The notes under the pieces: generated by a model
Seen by the model: the letters and a program-made list of their open reading frames with translations, nothing else
The model's database searches: none
What the model was told of the DNA's origin: nothing
Source of the DNA: Calliopum simillimum
Taxonomy: Eukaryota > Arthropoda > Insecta > Diptera > Lauxaniidae
Direction: 5' to 3'
Assembly: GCA_951812925.1 (NCBI GenBank)
Contig: OX638370.1
Coordinates: 39,063,948 to 39,127,947, forward strand
Length of the DNA: 64,000 nucleotides
Shown here: positions 12,779 through 24,900 of the stretch, in pieces
Layout of the letters: the number at the start of each line of letters is the position of its first letter
How positions within the stretch are numbered: the stretch's first letter is position 1
Made by a program: the position numbers and the translations under genes

Positions 12779-15029
12779 AATTTGAAGCTCAGTACCAACT
12801 TTTCTGGATATGTTTCCTCTAGATATGCTCAGCGCAGCAGGTACATTCTAAAACTATTTGCTGGAAATTATCAAAAGAAAAAGGATTTTTTGCTTTTTAA
12901 TGTTGTTTCTGTTTGTTGTTTGACTTTACTACCAAGCGTTGGATAATTGTTCGAGAAATTTCGTCTTCTACAGGAAATTTTTTTGTATGTAATTGACATG
13001 TTTTCCTCTCAAATCTTTTTAATTAAATTTATAACATGTGAAAGTTTCAGAATATCAAATGGAATAATTTATTTTCAATATTGTTTTTTGATTTATTATC
13101 ATAGTTTAGAGTTTACTACAAAATCCAAAAAAGGAGAGAGTTTCTATTAATAAATGTACTCTTTAAATGAAAAGTAGAGACATTTTCAACATTTTAGTTC
13201 TTCAGAAAATATTCTACAAAAAATATTTCGAGAATGAATCCATAACAAAAAATCATCAAATATATTTAATGAAAGACTATCAATTGTATAATTTGAGAAA
13301 GAATCAATTTCGAATCGGATCTATTGGGAGTCATATTAATTTTAAGATGATTCAAGAATACTTCATTCAAAAAACAGAAACAACATTCAGTAAACACTTC
13401 CACAGGCATAGTGAGACAACTTTAAGAAGTCAGAAATTTCACGATTTCAATATAAAAAACACCACAAAATTCGCAAAAAACCATTCGTTACACTGCAGAA
13501 ATAAACAAAAATTATATTGTAGAGGTAGGGGAGACACCAAAAATATGTTTGTCTACAGCATTAAATTTGTGGGCGCCACAAACAGATTACAACACTTTAT
13601 GCAACAACACGCACATTAAGCAGAAACAAAAAAAAAAAAAAAAAAATATAAAAAATAGGAAAAATAAAACATAAATAAAAACAAAAAATTGCTATATAAA
13701 AAATGGTGAAAAAATAGAGCCTCAAAAGGAGGCTACAATAGCGAAGACGAAAAACAACTAAGTACTACAAGAAAAATTCCTTACAAAAAATACCCACTTT
13801 CAAACAGCAAAACAAAGACTTTCTGAGGATGCAAGCAGTGGAAGAAAAAAAAGAAATTGCCAGCTTCTTCTTTACAAACTTCCTGACTGTCTGAATGTCT
13901 GTGTATAACCTAGACATCATTTAGTGGAGTCGGGGGTACGTCGTTTTCGGTAGGTAATAACAAGAACTCACAAGAAACAAGGTGCAATGCGGAAATATAT
14001 ATGAAAGAAAACAATTGGGGAACTTTATGAATAAAAAAAAAAATAAGGAAGAAAAGGAAAAAAGTCGCACAACTTTGAAGGTACAAAACAATGTCTGCTT
14101 TTCTGTCTGTCTGCCTGTCTTAGGAAATGTCTGCCTTTGGTGTTGGTCTCTTTGAACTCGACTGTTAATATGCGAGTACATAAATAATAAATGCAAAGTT
14201 GGTGTAATTTTCGTCTGCTGAGGAAAATATTTGTGTGGGTATGTGTTTATATATTGTATGTATGTATGTGTTGTGTAGTACGGAAACTCTGCTAGTCATA
14301 CATTTGGTGCAACAGCTTAAATTTTAGCTCGAGATATTTCATGCTAAATTAGACTCATCATAAATAGCCTATGTATCATTAGCTCATGTTTTTACGCTCT
14401 GTCACTGAAACCCCACAAATCACTTGGGCGTTTGCATGGAAAGAACTTGACCTAAAAACCATCACAAGCCAAATTATTTTGGATGCGATTATCAGCTGAG
14501 CCATCATATGCCCATTTGTGCTTAATTTCATTATTTATCAAAATATGAATATACCGATTTTTGCGCAATGTAAGAAATGTCATTTCATTTTCAAAAACCA
14601 ATGTACCAAAATGTCCATAACGACATCTCAGTACATCGTAACATTCCATTTTTTGTCGAGCAGTAATAATTCCAGCAATAGTTGGCATAATCCTCCTGAG
14701 AATCATAAACACACAGATGAAAATATATATTTTTTGCCAAAAAAAAAAGCACAAAATGGCATGCATTGAGCACAATTGGACTTAATTATCAATATTTTTA
14801 TCATGCCCAAATTAAAACTCGAATTATGAACAAGTTCAGCATATAGTATTTTGAAATGATTTTGTGCCATATAGAACTCAATTCTGAATATTTTATTTAG
14901 GAACTATTTGAACTTGATTTTAGGAAATTTTTTCTCTCAGTGAGTTTTTTTCCTCAAAAAATCTAGACCATTCTTCACCAGATTCAAAATATATTATGGT
15001 CAAACAATATTCCGAAGAATATATTTCAG
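12779..15029. other. non-coding, no gene seen
   Basis: The stretch is rich in A and T. A 150-codon open frame at 13167-13619 (+) is dominated by K, N, F, I, H and S and has no domain, so I regard it as chance in A-rich DNA; it is followed by an A-run near 13630-13646. A (GTAT)n-like microsatellite lies near 14255-14270. Frames at 14452-14775 (-) and 14518-14769 (+) overlap on opposite strands and neither is recognisable. Confidence 0.45.
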
Positions 15030-15430
15030 TTGTTAACAGAAATTTTGTTTCTTGGCAACCAATTACTGAGCAAGCTGCAAGTATTTGTCAATGAGTGCTC
15101 AAGGCGTATACTCAAGATTTGGTGGCCTCGCACTAACTCTAACGCCGAAATACGCCATAAATGCCGTCAAAGACCTATAGTTATCGAGATCAAGCTGCAT
15201 AGGTGGGGATGGATTGATCATATTCTTCAGAAACCACACAGCAAAGTCTAACGGCAGGCTCTTGAGCGGAATCCACAAGGCCATAGAGGACGTGGTAGAC
15301 CGAGAAACCACATGGAAAAGATCGCTGGATAAGGAAATCCAAGAATCAGGAACGGAGTGGTAAAAGATTAAAGTCATTGCATGGGATCGCGACAAATGGA
15401 GATGTTTCAAATTGGCCCTTTGCTCTTCAT
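15030..15430 (+). pseudogene. decayed non-LTR retrotransposon reverse transcriptase, C-terminal tail
   Basis: Read across frames, this encodes the tail found downstream of the reverse transcriptase domain in RTE/CR1-type non-LTR elements. The first part reads LQVFVNECSRRILKIWWPRT and is followed by a HRWGWIDHILQKP segment (15030-15251). After a stop, another frame gives NPQGHRGRGRPRNHMEK (about 15270-15330). Conserved marks are the RRI-WWPRT motif, the W-WIGH-LRKP-like motif and the basic GRGRPR motif. Several stops and frame changes show it is dead. No RT catalytic motif and no 3' tail boundary can be seen. The clade assignment is from memory of the motif pattern and is uncertain. Confidence 0.6.
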
Positions 15431-15962
15431 TGGAGTTACAGGAGAATACATAAGTACGTACCAAAGAATTATTATAAAAATTTTCTTGTATGGGATTTTC
15501 ATGTTTTGCTCTCAAATCCTTTTGTTCATAGAGCTTTTTTTTATTAAATTGATTAATTTTTTGTATTTTAATATTGTGTTTTATTTACTTAACATATTTT
15601 TGAATTTATAAAAATATATTTGGGAACGGAGCTAAACGGACGACCTGGCAACACTGACAAAAACGCACGAGACTTGAACGAAACAAACATGACGAAAAGA
15701 TTTTGAATAAACGAACAAACGTCAGTTGAACTGAGTAGTAGTTGAATTTGGAGTTGAAGCAGATCGTTGTCTGCGGACATGTAAGAAGTGAAATAAAAAG
15801 ACAAAGAAAAGAACAGAATTAATAGTTTAAAAGATGTTAAAGAAAAACTGATATAGAAAGAAAAATAAATATGTTAATAATACTGTAAAATAAAATAATA
15901 GGATAACATTAAAGGAAATGAGTAAATAGAACTGTAAAAAGAGAAACTGAAAAGTGTTTTTA

Positions 15963-16808
15963 GCCCAGGAAAATAAGACGAAAAAAGAGCTTCTGTGCGA
16001 AAAAATTCCCAGTGTAAATTTTTCACCGGAATTGTCTTTATTTATGCATGATACACAAGCTGTGAAAAGTCCATTGCAAAGTCGTGTGCGCATAAAAAGT
16101 TATTAAGGCTCAAAGGTCGCTAAAATCAGTTTTTTGCAAATATCTCGCTAATGCTAACTTTTACAGAAAAATGTTGGTCTCCAATTTTGTAGCACAGGAA
16201 TTTCCTACAAAAGTACGTTAAAAGTATTTGCGTACGACTTCTAGTTTAGGAGGTCACCCAATTTAAAAAGTTGTTAACAGTTATGATATGAAATACTACC
16301 TATGAGTTCATATTAAAATATCTTACTTTTTAAATTGCAATAACTCTTCAATGAGAAATTGTACAAGCAAAATTAAAATGCCGTTTGAAGGATAATTTAA
16401 TTTTCTACATACCGTACAAAACTTCTTATTGAAGAGTTATTGCAATTTAAAAAGTAAGATATTTTAATATGAACTCATAGGTAGTATTTCATATCATAAC
16501 TGTTAACAACTTTTTAAATTGGGTGATCTCCTAAACTACAAGTCGTACGCAAATACTTTTAACGTACTTTTGTAGGAAATTTTTTGTGCTACAAAATTGG
16601 AGACCAACATTTTTCTGTAAAAGTTAGCATTAGCGAGATATTTGCAAAAAACTGATTTTAGCGACCTTTGAGCCTTAATAACTTTTTATGCGCACACGAC
16701 TTTGCAATGGACTTTTCACAGTTTGTGTATCATGCATAAATAAAGACAATTCCGGTGAAAAATTTCCACTGGGAATTTTTTCGCAGAAAATGTCTTATTT
16801 TCCTGGGC
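15963..16808. mobile_element. near-perfect foldback element, 846 bp, TA-flanked
   Basis: Two arms of about 400 bp (15963-16372 and 16417-16808) are almost identical in reverse complement, separated by only about 45 bp. The ends are GCCCAGGAAAATAAGAC and its complement, with TA on both sides (15961-15962, 16809-16810), consistent with Tc1/mariner-type target duplication. Because the arms mirror each other, the same short chance peptide appears in both, reading outward in one and inward in the other. No transposase. High arm identity suggests recent origin or gene conversion between the arms. Confidence 0.75.
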
Positions 16809-16903
16809 TATTTGTTGTGTGTTTTTTATTAAAAAGAAGAAAGAAAGCCTACAAATCCTACATATATACTTTTTTTTACAAAAAATCATCTGACCCAACT
16901 TAA

Positions 16904-17229
16904 CCCATATCGTACCATTGATGCGTTAACGAATCAGGAATATTGCTAAAATAGGTGATGGGTATAAAACAGTCACTTCAAAGCGTAAAATACCTAAGAG
17001 AAAAACAAACTTCAGTTGTAAAGTCGATTAGCGGCATAAAACCAACGATTTTTTTTATATGGAAAGTTGCTATTTATGGGTTAACACATCAATTTTAAAT
17101 ATGCAATTCTATAAATGAACATTTTTTTATAAGGCTCAAACTTGTTTTCCGCCACTTTTTTTACTCAATTAACCTTTTTATTACAAAATTTAAAAAAAAA
17201 AAATGCTGAAATTTTTGGTACGATATGGG
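16904..17229. mobile_element. piggyBac-type miniature element, 326 bp, TTAA-flanked
   Basis: The ends are inverted repeats starting CCCATATCGTACCA, flanked on both sides by TTAA (16900-16903 and 17230-17233). A TTAA target with CCC-starting ends is the signature of piggyBac transposons. It encodes nothing. Its termini resemble in form, but not in detail, those of the piggyBac relic at 29385-31142 (CCCATTCCCCGCCAG). Confidence 0.65.
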
Positions 17230-17233
17230 TTAA

Positions 17234-18684
17234 GCTTTTACCAGAGTCAAAATTAAAACTCTATGTAACGCTGTTTTGCAAAATATACAGAACCAATTTT
17301 TAATTATTTTAAATTATTAAAGAAAAAATATAGAATTTGATGTTATGATGTTGATGAGAGCAAAAATTAGAGTAATTTTACCAGTGATACTAACTCAATA
17401 TTTTCAAAATTTATCGACTTCTTTGGACTTGTACCGATTTCTTCGATGTATTTCGATGTTTTTCAATATTTCTGAACTTTTACCGATATCTTAGAAGTTT
17501 TCCGATATATTTCGACTTTTCTTCAATGTATTTCAATATTTTCGATACTTTTTTTTAGAAATTAAATATTTAACTTTTAACGCTGACACACAAGGTACAA
17601 TAAACAAGATTTTATTTTTTTTATAAAAAATTTTCAACTTATTTCAATTTTCTTTTTATATTTTATTGTATACAAATTCAATTAGTAAAAATCAACGACT
17701 CCCTCATAAAATTCATATTTATTCAGTTCTTTTCCACATTAATTAATTTACGCAACGATAATCTCTTTATCATAACAGGCTAATTTCATATAATTAAAAA
17801 AATGTATTTAATCTTAAAAAAAAATTATATTGAATTTTTGTTTTTTCTTTAAACAGTAAATAATATTGCTGTATTATTAAAATTTAAACATGAGCGCACA
17901 ATTTAAATTAGCAAAAGAATCATGCAAACGTTTTCCCATATAAATTAATGCAAAATAAATGAACTCGCCCCAATTAGCAGAAATAACAAAAATCCAAATA
18001 AAAATAAACGAACACAAAATTAAATTTAAATAAAAATGCAACCAAAGCAAAAGTAAAATTTAATAAATTATAAAAAGAAAATATAAAAATTTAATAATAA
18101 ATATAAAAACAACATAATTCTAAAAAACAGTAAGCCTTCAAAAAATAAAAAAAAACCTGCCGCACACAACAATTATGTTGATAATTTAAAAATCCCACAG
18201 CTGCAAATAATAAAAATAATAACAATAATAAAATTTTTATTATTAACACAATTAAATATTAATTTATGACGCTGACGGCGACGCAACGTACACAAACGCA
18301 CAATATATTCGTTTTCAATTAGTTGCCTTTATTAATGCTTTACTATATACGAGTAATAAAAATAAATCGGGTGGCAACATTGGCGCACATTAAACAGCGT
18401 TTGCCTCAGGGGGCAAAAATTGTAAAAAAAACACATCAGTTGTGGCACACTTTTTTATGTGTAAATAAATAAAGAAAAATATAGGATTTTTTTGCTTTAT
18501 GTCAAATTTTTTTTTATATCTGATATATGCAAATAATTAAAGCAAAATTATATTTTAATTATTTAAAAATGTGCCTTGTAGTGTTGTACAAAAAAAAATC
18601 GTGCAAATACTCAATGACGCACAGTGGCAGATGAAAGTAAAATGAAAGTGCTATGGATTCAAAAATTTTTTACGCCCATCATCA
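17234..18684. other. non-coding, extremely AT-rich
   Basis: Long A/T-dominated sequence, especially 17580-18280. Nothing coding or structured was recognised. Confidence 0.5.
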
Positions 18685-18686
18685 TA

Positions 18687-18882
18687 TGAGCCGTTCAAAA
18701 TGACAATGGTCCAACTCCGAAACGAAGCAAAAGTAATGTCATAATATTATTTGGCAGACATTTTGTTAGGGATGAATAAAATTGATTTCTGTTTCCACGA
18801 AAAATTTATTTGATAATATGGAATTATTAAAGTTAAGTTGAAAACATGATCTCGTTGCACCATTGTCATTTTGAACGGCTCA
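18687..18882. repeat. small TA-flanked inverted-repeat element, 196 bp
   Basis: The ends are inverted repeats of about 23 bp (TGAGCCGTTCAAAATGACAA on the left) with TA at 18685-18686 and 18883-18884. It is a MITE-like element with no coding potential. Confidence 0.65.
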
Positions 18883-18889
18883 TATACGA

Positions 18890-20150
18890 GTAATACTTAC
18901 TTAGGAACAAAAAACAAAAATTATTCAAGTTTAAAATTTTTTTTTGGCTTAGTGACGCTCTAGCTAATTTGTTTAAAGGAAAATGCACTAATGTAGAATA
19001 TTACCTAAAATTTTATTGTTTTAACTTTTTAAAAAATTTTTTTTTTTTTTTACTATCGGTTTTATGTGAATTATACCGATTTTTCAAATATTAAAAAAAA
19101 TGCTAGAATGGAAAAATTGCAAGCTTTGACATAAAAAAATATACACCTCCGAAAGTGTGTTATTTGTTAATATATTTGGGGGAATCGAAACTCAAAGTTC
19201 CAGCTGCCTTTTTTGAGAAACTTTTTTTTATTGAATTTTTTCATATTGTTGTTTTTGAGGAGACAAAATAAATTGACTATTTTTAACTCGTTTGCATCGA
19301 AATATGTCAAAATAGTATACTTCCAAAGAATACAAATATTTGTTTGGCTTTTTATTTATAATGCTTGAATTATGTTGAGTTTTTGAAAATTTTAGCCGAA
19401 AAAGCCAAAATCGAAAAATTTCGAAAACTTTCACATTGAAAAAAATATAAGCTATTTGCGTCAAGTATTGTCAGTAATATGACGTATTTTATTTTCATGT
19501 GGAGAGGCACCGCCCATTTTTCCATCCAAATACTTATTGCATGTGTACCAGATTTTATATATCTGCGACAAGCAATTTCTGCGATATGATGAATCAGCAT
19601 TGAGAAGGGTGTGGCGCCGCCCACTTTTCTATTGAAAATTATTTTTTCTAATTGCCTAAGCATATACACCAAACCATATCTATTAAATATTGTCAGTGAA
19701 ATGATGAGTTTTTTTTTTTTGAGAGCGTGGCACCGCCTCTTTTTTTAAAGAACGTTATTTTTCCCGATGATTTTTACATGTTTACTAAATCTCATTGACC
19801 GGCGTCAAAGAGTTTCGGAGATATTATTAGTCAATTTTCTCATAACTTGAATACTAGAAAAGGCAGCTGAAACATTTTTGAAATCAGCATGGTTAAGTTA
19901 ATGGAAATTGATACCCATTTTGAAAAAAGCTTCGACCACGCTCTAACTTTGTATGGGTGGTAGGCGTGTCCGTCGACGGATTTTGTTCATATTCATAGGT
20001 TTTTATTATTTTAATGTAGAAAACATTTGTACCAAATTTCAAGAGCTTAGCGTCCACTGTGGGACTTACTTAAAGTAGCCGTTTGAGTTTATGAAGTGAA
20101 TAAAGTGTTAAAATTGCTTTTTTATATTTTCCAGTTTACCAGCTATGTTC
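18890..20150. other. non-coding, with GGCGTGGCACCGCCC-type repeat units
   Basis: At about 19500-19990 the sequence carries several diverged units with the pattern GTGGCGCCGCCCACTTTT (19500, 19610, 19728) and a TATGGGTGGTAGGCGTGTCC unit near 19950. The same style of unit recurs near 58290, 61850, 61965 and 62325 and within the DINE-like copies. No gene seen. Confidence 0.45.
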
Positions 20151-20154
20151 TGAA

Positions 20155-21982
20155 CTTTTAAGGGAACAAGTCAAGCGTTGCTCCCAAAGCCAAAATTTTT
20201 TTTTTTGCCAAAATATGGCTTAGGAAATTAATTACAACAGCAACAGCAAAAACAAAAAGTGTCGCTCAGATCTGGTTTCGGAGATATAGCAATCGGAAGA
20301 TCAGGACATAGCTTTTATGAAAACAAGTATAAGTTCTGAGTCCCTTAATGGATATTAAAAAATTTGGTGTCATATGAAAGGTATTATAACTAGCTACTAA
20401 ATTGGTATACAAAAGTCTTAAATCCGAGTTTTCGGTTTCGATATATGGCGATTTTAAGATAATTTTGACCAGGTTTTTTTAAAAAAACACTATTTTTTCC
20501 AAAAAACGTCTCATCAATCCATAATTTTAGTAACAAAATATGAAAGGCCAATCTATTTTCTTTTATTAACTATGCCATTTGTATCTGATTTCCTATATTT
20601 GTAAGGTTTTTCCAAAAAAAAAAAAATAAAATATATAGAAGAATTAAAATTTGTATTTTATTTTATAAGATGTCTTCATCTACAACATTATCATCATCAT
20701 CGTTCTCTGCTTCATAGGAAACGACTTTATGCAATTCTCCCTCATATTGAAAAAAATCCTCCATTGGCTCAACCCCCTCTGCTTTTCACTTTTTAAGGAA
20801 CATGAATTCTGCAGTATATCCTTCGTAAAATCATTTTCTTCTGTTATATGACATATCGCCACAGACCCTCAATCGTATTTGTGTGGTTATCAGTTACTGG
20901 ATCTTTAAAAGAAATTGAGTGGTTCACCGTTAGGGGGTTAAGACCTTATTTTTGTAATCAGTTATATAACCTGACTGAATGATTTGCAAAAATTTCCAAA
21001 TAAGAAAGCGCCGCAGGCGAAAAATTGTTATTAAAAATTTCGCGCGAAATTTTGAATAACAATTTTTCTCTTTTGAAATAAAAAGTAGTAGTAAACCTCA
21101 CGTTTTTGAAAAAAAAATTTCATTTTGTTGTGGTTGATAGTGGTGTTGTTGATAGTGATGTTGTTAGTAGTAGTTTTGTTAGTGTTGTTAGTAGTGTTTT
21201 TGTTTTGTTAGTGTTGTTCTTGTTGTTGTTGTTGTTAGTGGTATTGTTGATGTTGTTGTTGTGGATGGTGGTGTCATTGTATTTGTTAGTGATGGTGTCG
21301 TTGTTGTTATTGTAACGACTCGAACGCCAGACAGATATTGTCGTCAAGGTTGTTATTCCTGGCCTCCCAATAGGATGGTCTCTCTGAGACATTGTTGTTG
21401 TTGTTAGTGGTGGTGTTGTTGTTGTTTTTGTTAGCGCTGTTTTTGTTAGTGGGGGTATTGTTGTTGTAATATTTGCTAAATTTCATGAAAATTTCTTTAG
21501 TTTAATTTTTGTTTTTCTATAAAAAATGCCCTAATGATGCAAATTCAGCTTTAAATGGAATACCTTATGAAGGAAAATAGATAAGGCTTTCATATTTTGT
21601 TACTACAGCTATAGGTTATTAAGGTATTTTTTTAATTTATAATAGTTTTTTTTTTTAAAAACTGGTCAAAATTTTCACAAAATCACCATATCTTGAAAAC
21701 CATAGCTTGGATTTAAAACTTTTTCAGAATAATTTTGTAGCCAGTTAAAATATCTTTCATATAACATCAATGTTTTTGAAATTCATCAAGGGATTCAGAA
21801 CTTATATCAGTTTTTATAAAAGCTATATCCCGATCTTCCGATGACCATATCTCCAAAACTAGGTCCGAGCGACACTTTTTGATTAAACATTTTTTGTAAG
21901 AATTATAAGTTTAACAAGAAAAGCTTGGTTTAAACCAAATTGGGTTCTGGGAGCAACGCTTGACTTTAGCCCTTTTAAGTAT
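20155..21982. mobile_element. foldback element with arms of about 450 bp
   Basis: The left part (about 20155-20630) and right part (about 21530-21982) are diverged inverted copies. Landmarks are AAGTCAAGCGTTGCTCCC near 20169 against GGGAGCAACGCTTGACTTT near 21950, and ATCGGAAGATC near 20292 against GATCTTCCGAT near 21833. The centre holds a degenerate GTT-rich tract. No transposase found. Arm divergence is much higher than in the element at 15963-16808, so it is older. Confidence 0.65.
21120..21475 (+). repeat. degenerate (GTT)n/(GTG)n tract
   Basis: A long imperfect trinucleotide-rich tract of GTT, GTG and GTA units, interrupted by about 65 bp of ordinary sequence near 21314-21385. It lies at the centre of the foldback element at 20155-21982. 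Long low-complexity frames on both strands here (runs of Val/Leu or Asn/Thr) are artefacts of the tract. Confidence 0.75.
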
Positions 21983-24509
21983 TCCAGAATCCAATAACAC
22001 GAAAATTTGAATAAGATCTCGATAACTTTTTTTTGTTAATTTGCGGTTGCTATATCCGAATCTGGAAACCTTTTTCTCTATTATAAGGGTGGTATCTGAG
22101 ATATCCTTACTCTAAAGTGCGAAAAAACTTTTTTTTTCATGCATGCTTATCATGATGCTTATCCAGGCAGTAGTGTCGTGTACTTTTGTACTTTTCCAAA
22201 TGTATCATAACTTTCCGAGATATCTTCCATTGAAAAAAATATGTCGCAACAATATGTATGAAATTACGATACCTTATCAACGGATGATATCTCGGAAAGA
22301 ATTGCTACAATTTAAAAAGTTAAAAGGTAAAGTTTAGTAAGGAAGTGGACGGCTTTCCGGTGCTTTTGAACTACTAAGATGAACTACACCACCCTCGGGG
22401 CATGCGCCATAAGTCTGAAAAAAGCGTCTTTAGACTTTATATCAATGATTATTTGATTCAATTTCGAGTTCGAAGGGAAGCGGATTTCAGAAATTGACTG
22501 TATTTAACGATTTGAAAACGATTCAAAAGTTCAAAATTTACAAAACAAGAAGTTCGCATAAAATAAGATAAGATAACTTTGTCTTGATTAAGAAAAATGG
22601 GGTCTACTTAATGTAAATTAATACAAAATATCAGTCTACACCAAGACATTAAAACTGAACTTAGCAACAATATGAAATATAAGACTTATGTGCAGATCAG
22701 CATCTGAGCAGAGAAAAAAAAAATTGAAGTCCAATGGAAAATTTCAAGGTTTGCATACTTCAATCTTTAGTATAACTACTGGAAACAGAACATTGCGATC
22801 TTGACCGACATACGAAAATTAGAATAATTCATTGGTCTGCCGAAAACTAAGATTTAACAAAAATTATCGATAAGTAAGACGTTTGCAAGTTTCGTCGGAA
22901 AGTAACACGTTCCTCGATGCTTCTGATAAAAAAATTAGATGTCTTATACTTTTTAACGAAAAATAGGATATTTCATAATGAATGAATACATAATGAATCA
23001 TTTAACACACTTCAAGAATCAACGACAACATTGTTTTCGTAAGACAAATGAATCATCCTACTTTTCGTATGGGATATCAATATAAGTATACGTATTGGGA
23101 TATTAATTCGAATAATGCTTGGAATTTGATACAAATAATAGTAAGACAGTTTATGTATAATTGGTTAATTATCACGCCTACCTCGCCAACAATGTCTTAA
23201 ATTGCTTAAATGGAATGCAAGCGAGAACATTAACCGCTAAGGCCCATTTTTAAACCCAGACAGTTTAGGGCTCAAAAACCGTGGTCCTACAAAAACTATT
23301 TCCCATTCAATTTGAATCTTTTGTATAAAGATATGATGAAAAATATTCAAAATTAACATATATAGCTCAATATATTCGGCAATAAAATAATCCGATACTT
23401 CTCATCACTATGAATGCACACGAGGGCAAACATGAGTTGGGTTATATGGCAAAATATGTAATTAATTGCATATTTAAGAGCGACAGACAATAAATCAATA
23501 TTTATTATGATAAAAATGACAGCTGAGGAATGGCTACGCCTTGAGCTAAATATTATGTCAATGAAACCAATGAGTATAAGAAAAATTTTCAATAAAATAA
23601 AATTAAATAAAATAAAAAATAAAATCTGTATAAAAGTCAATTGCAGCAGCCAATTGTTGAATTGCTCGTGTGTGCAAAAAATTGTTTATTTCACTTTAAT
23701 TAATTATTGAATGTGAACTTGGTTGAATGTGTTAAATGAATGAAAATTTATTGGAAAAGATATAGTTTTCATATTAACTGGGAGTATACATATTTCATGT
23801 CGTCTTGTAGAAGATAAGTTCGGAGATGTTGAACTAAAGAATAACTAAAGTTTAGAATAGCTTAATTAAGCAAGAGTCACTGAAAGAAGTGCACCACAAG
23901 AACACTTGAGTGGATAACAAAAGAAAATACATAAAATATTGAGCTCAAAATATTTTTACTTGTGCATAAATACCGAAAGTTCTGCTGCTGACATCGGTCA
24001 CTATCAAAATATAATGCATATTTGATATCGCAATATTCCCTCATACACAATAATGCCAAAACCAATTTGATTTTGTATTAAATTGCTTGAGTGTGTGAGT
24101 AAATGCATTTCTTGATTACAACAATATACGGTTGCAATAAAATTAATCTTCCATCAAGAGATTTAGTTACATGTAAACATTTCCGGTTGTCAAAGCAACA
24201 ACCGAAACTTAAATTAAATGCGGCTACATGTAGGCTTAGCCAAAGCAACAACCAAAGACAACAAGAGAGTTGCCATTACAATGACCACAATGCAAAAGCT
24301 GTACTATGTACAAGTGCTGCCAACTGTTAAGTGTCACACAAATATAAGTCAACATATATCACTTCAATGTGTGTGAGCAATTTAAATTCTGAGCAATTTA
24401 AGTCCATTGTTTTCTCAAAAAAGTTGTGCTTCTATGAGTGGATTTGTTTAAAAACAAACTAACAACCGAAATCACAAGATCTGTAGGTATACTTACATTA
24501 TTTTATTAC
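21983..24509. other. non-coding, no gene seen
   Basis: AT-rich. A small hairpin (CTTTCCGAGATATC near 22210 against GATATCTCGGAAAG near 22287) is the only structure noticed. Frames near 23353-23710 overlap on opposite strands and are not recognisable. Confidence 0.45.
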
Positions 24510-24900
24510 ACTCAAAATATACGCGTGTGCAAATTATTGCAAAATCTATATATTATTGTAATACGCAAGACAAAACTTTGTTCTACCTTTTTTACTATGT
24601 TAGAAATGGAGCACGACTTTGAACTTTCCACCATTAGAAAGGTATTTGTGTGTAAATGTGCACAAAGTTAAACGCAAATTTTTCAATACGTATTAACAAC
24701 GACAAAATACGCGGTCACACAAAACTGAAAAGAGGAAAGAGCACAAATAGAAAGCCATAAAGCTGACTGACACTTACTTCATGTTTTTTGTTTTCTTTTC
24801 GTTTCACATTTGTTATTGTACCAGATATGATATACATATGAGCTTTTCTATTTTGTAGAAAGAAGTACTAAAACTGTCCAAAAAGTACCAAAATTATTTA
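24510..24900 (+). repeat. dispersed repeat, copy 1
   Basis: This stretch matches about 48960-49370 in the opposite orientation. Shared blocks include ATGTTAGAAATGGAGCACGA (24597 here, complement near 49280), the segment around CGACAAAATACGCGGTCACA (24700; complement near 49137), and ACTGTCCAAAAAGTACCAAA near 24875. I do not recognise the family; no coding region is conserved between the copies. Confidence 0.6.

Noticed and set aside
13167..13619. 150-codon open frame
   Set aside because: Dominated by K, N, F, I, H and S codons in A-rich DNA, no domain, followed by an A-run; chance is the best explanation.
14452..14775. Overlapping frames on both strands
   Set aside because: Neither strand shows a domain; both cannot be real.
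15827..16903. Two similar peptides, MRTRLCNGLFTACVSC and a near twin
   Set aside because: They are mirror copies produced by the inverted arms of the foldback element, not a gene pair.
21106..21392. Val/Leu-rich and Asn/Thr-rich open frames
   Set aside because: Both strands are open because the DNA is a GTT/GTG tract; not genes.
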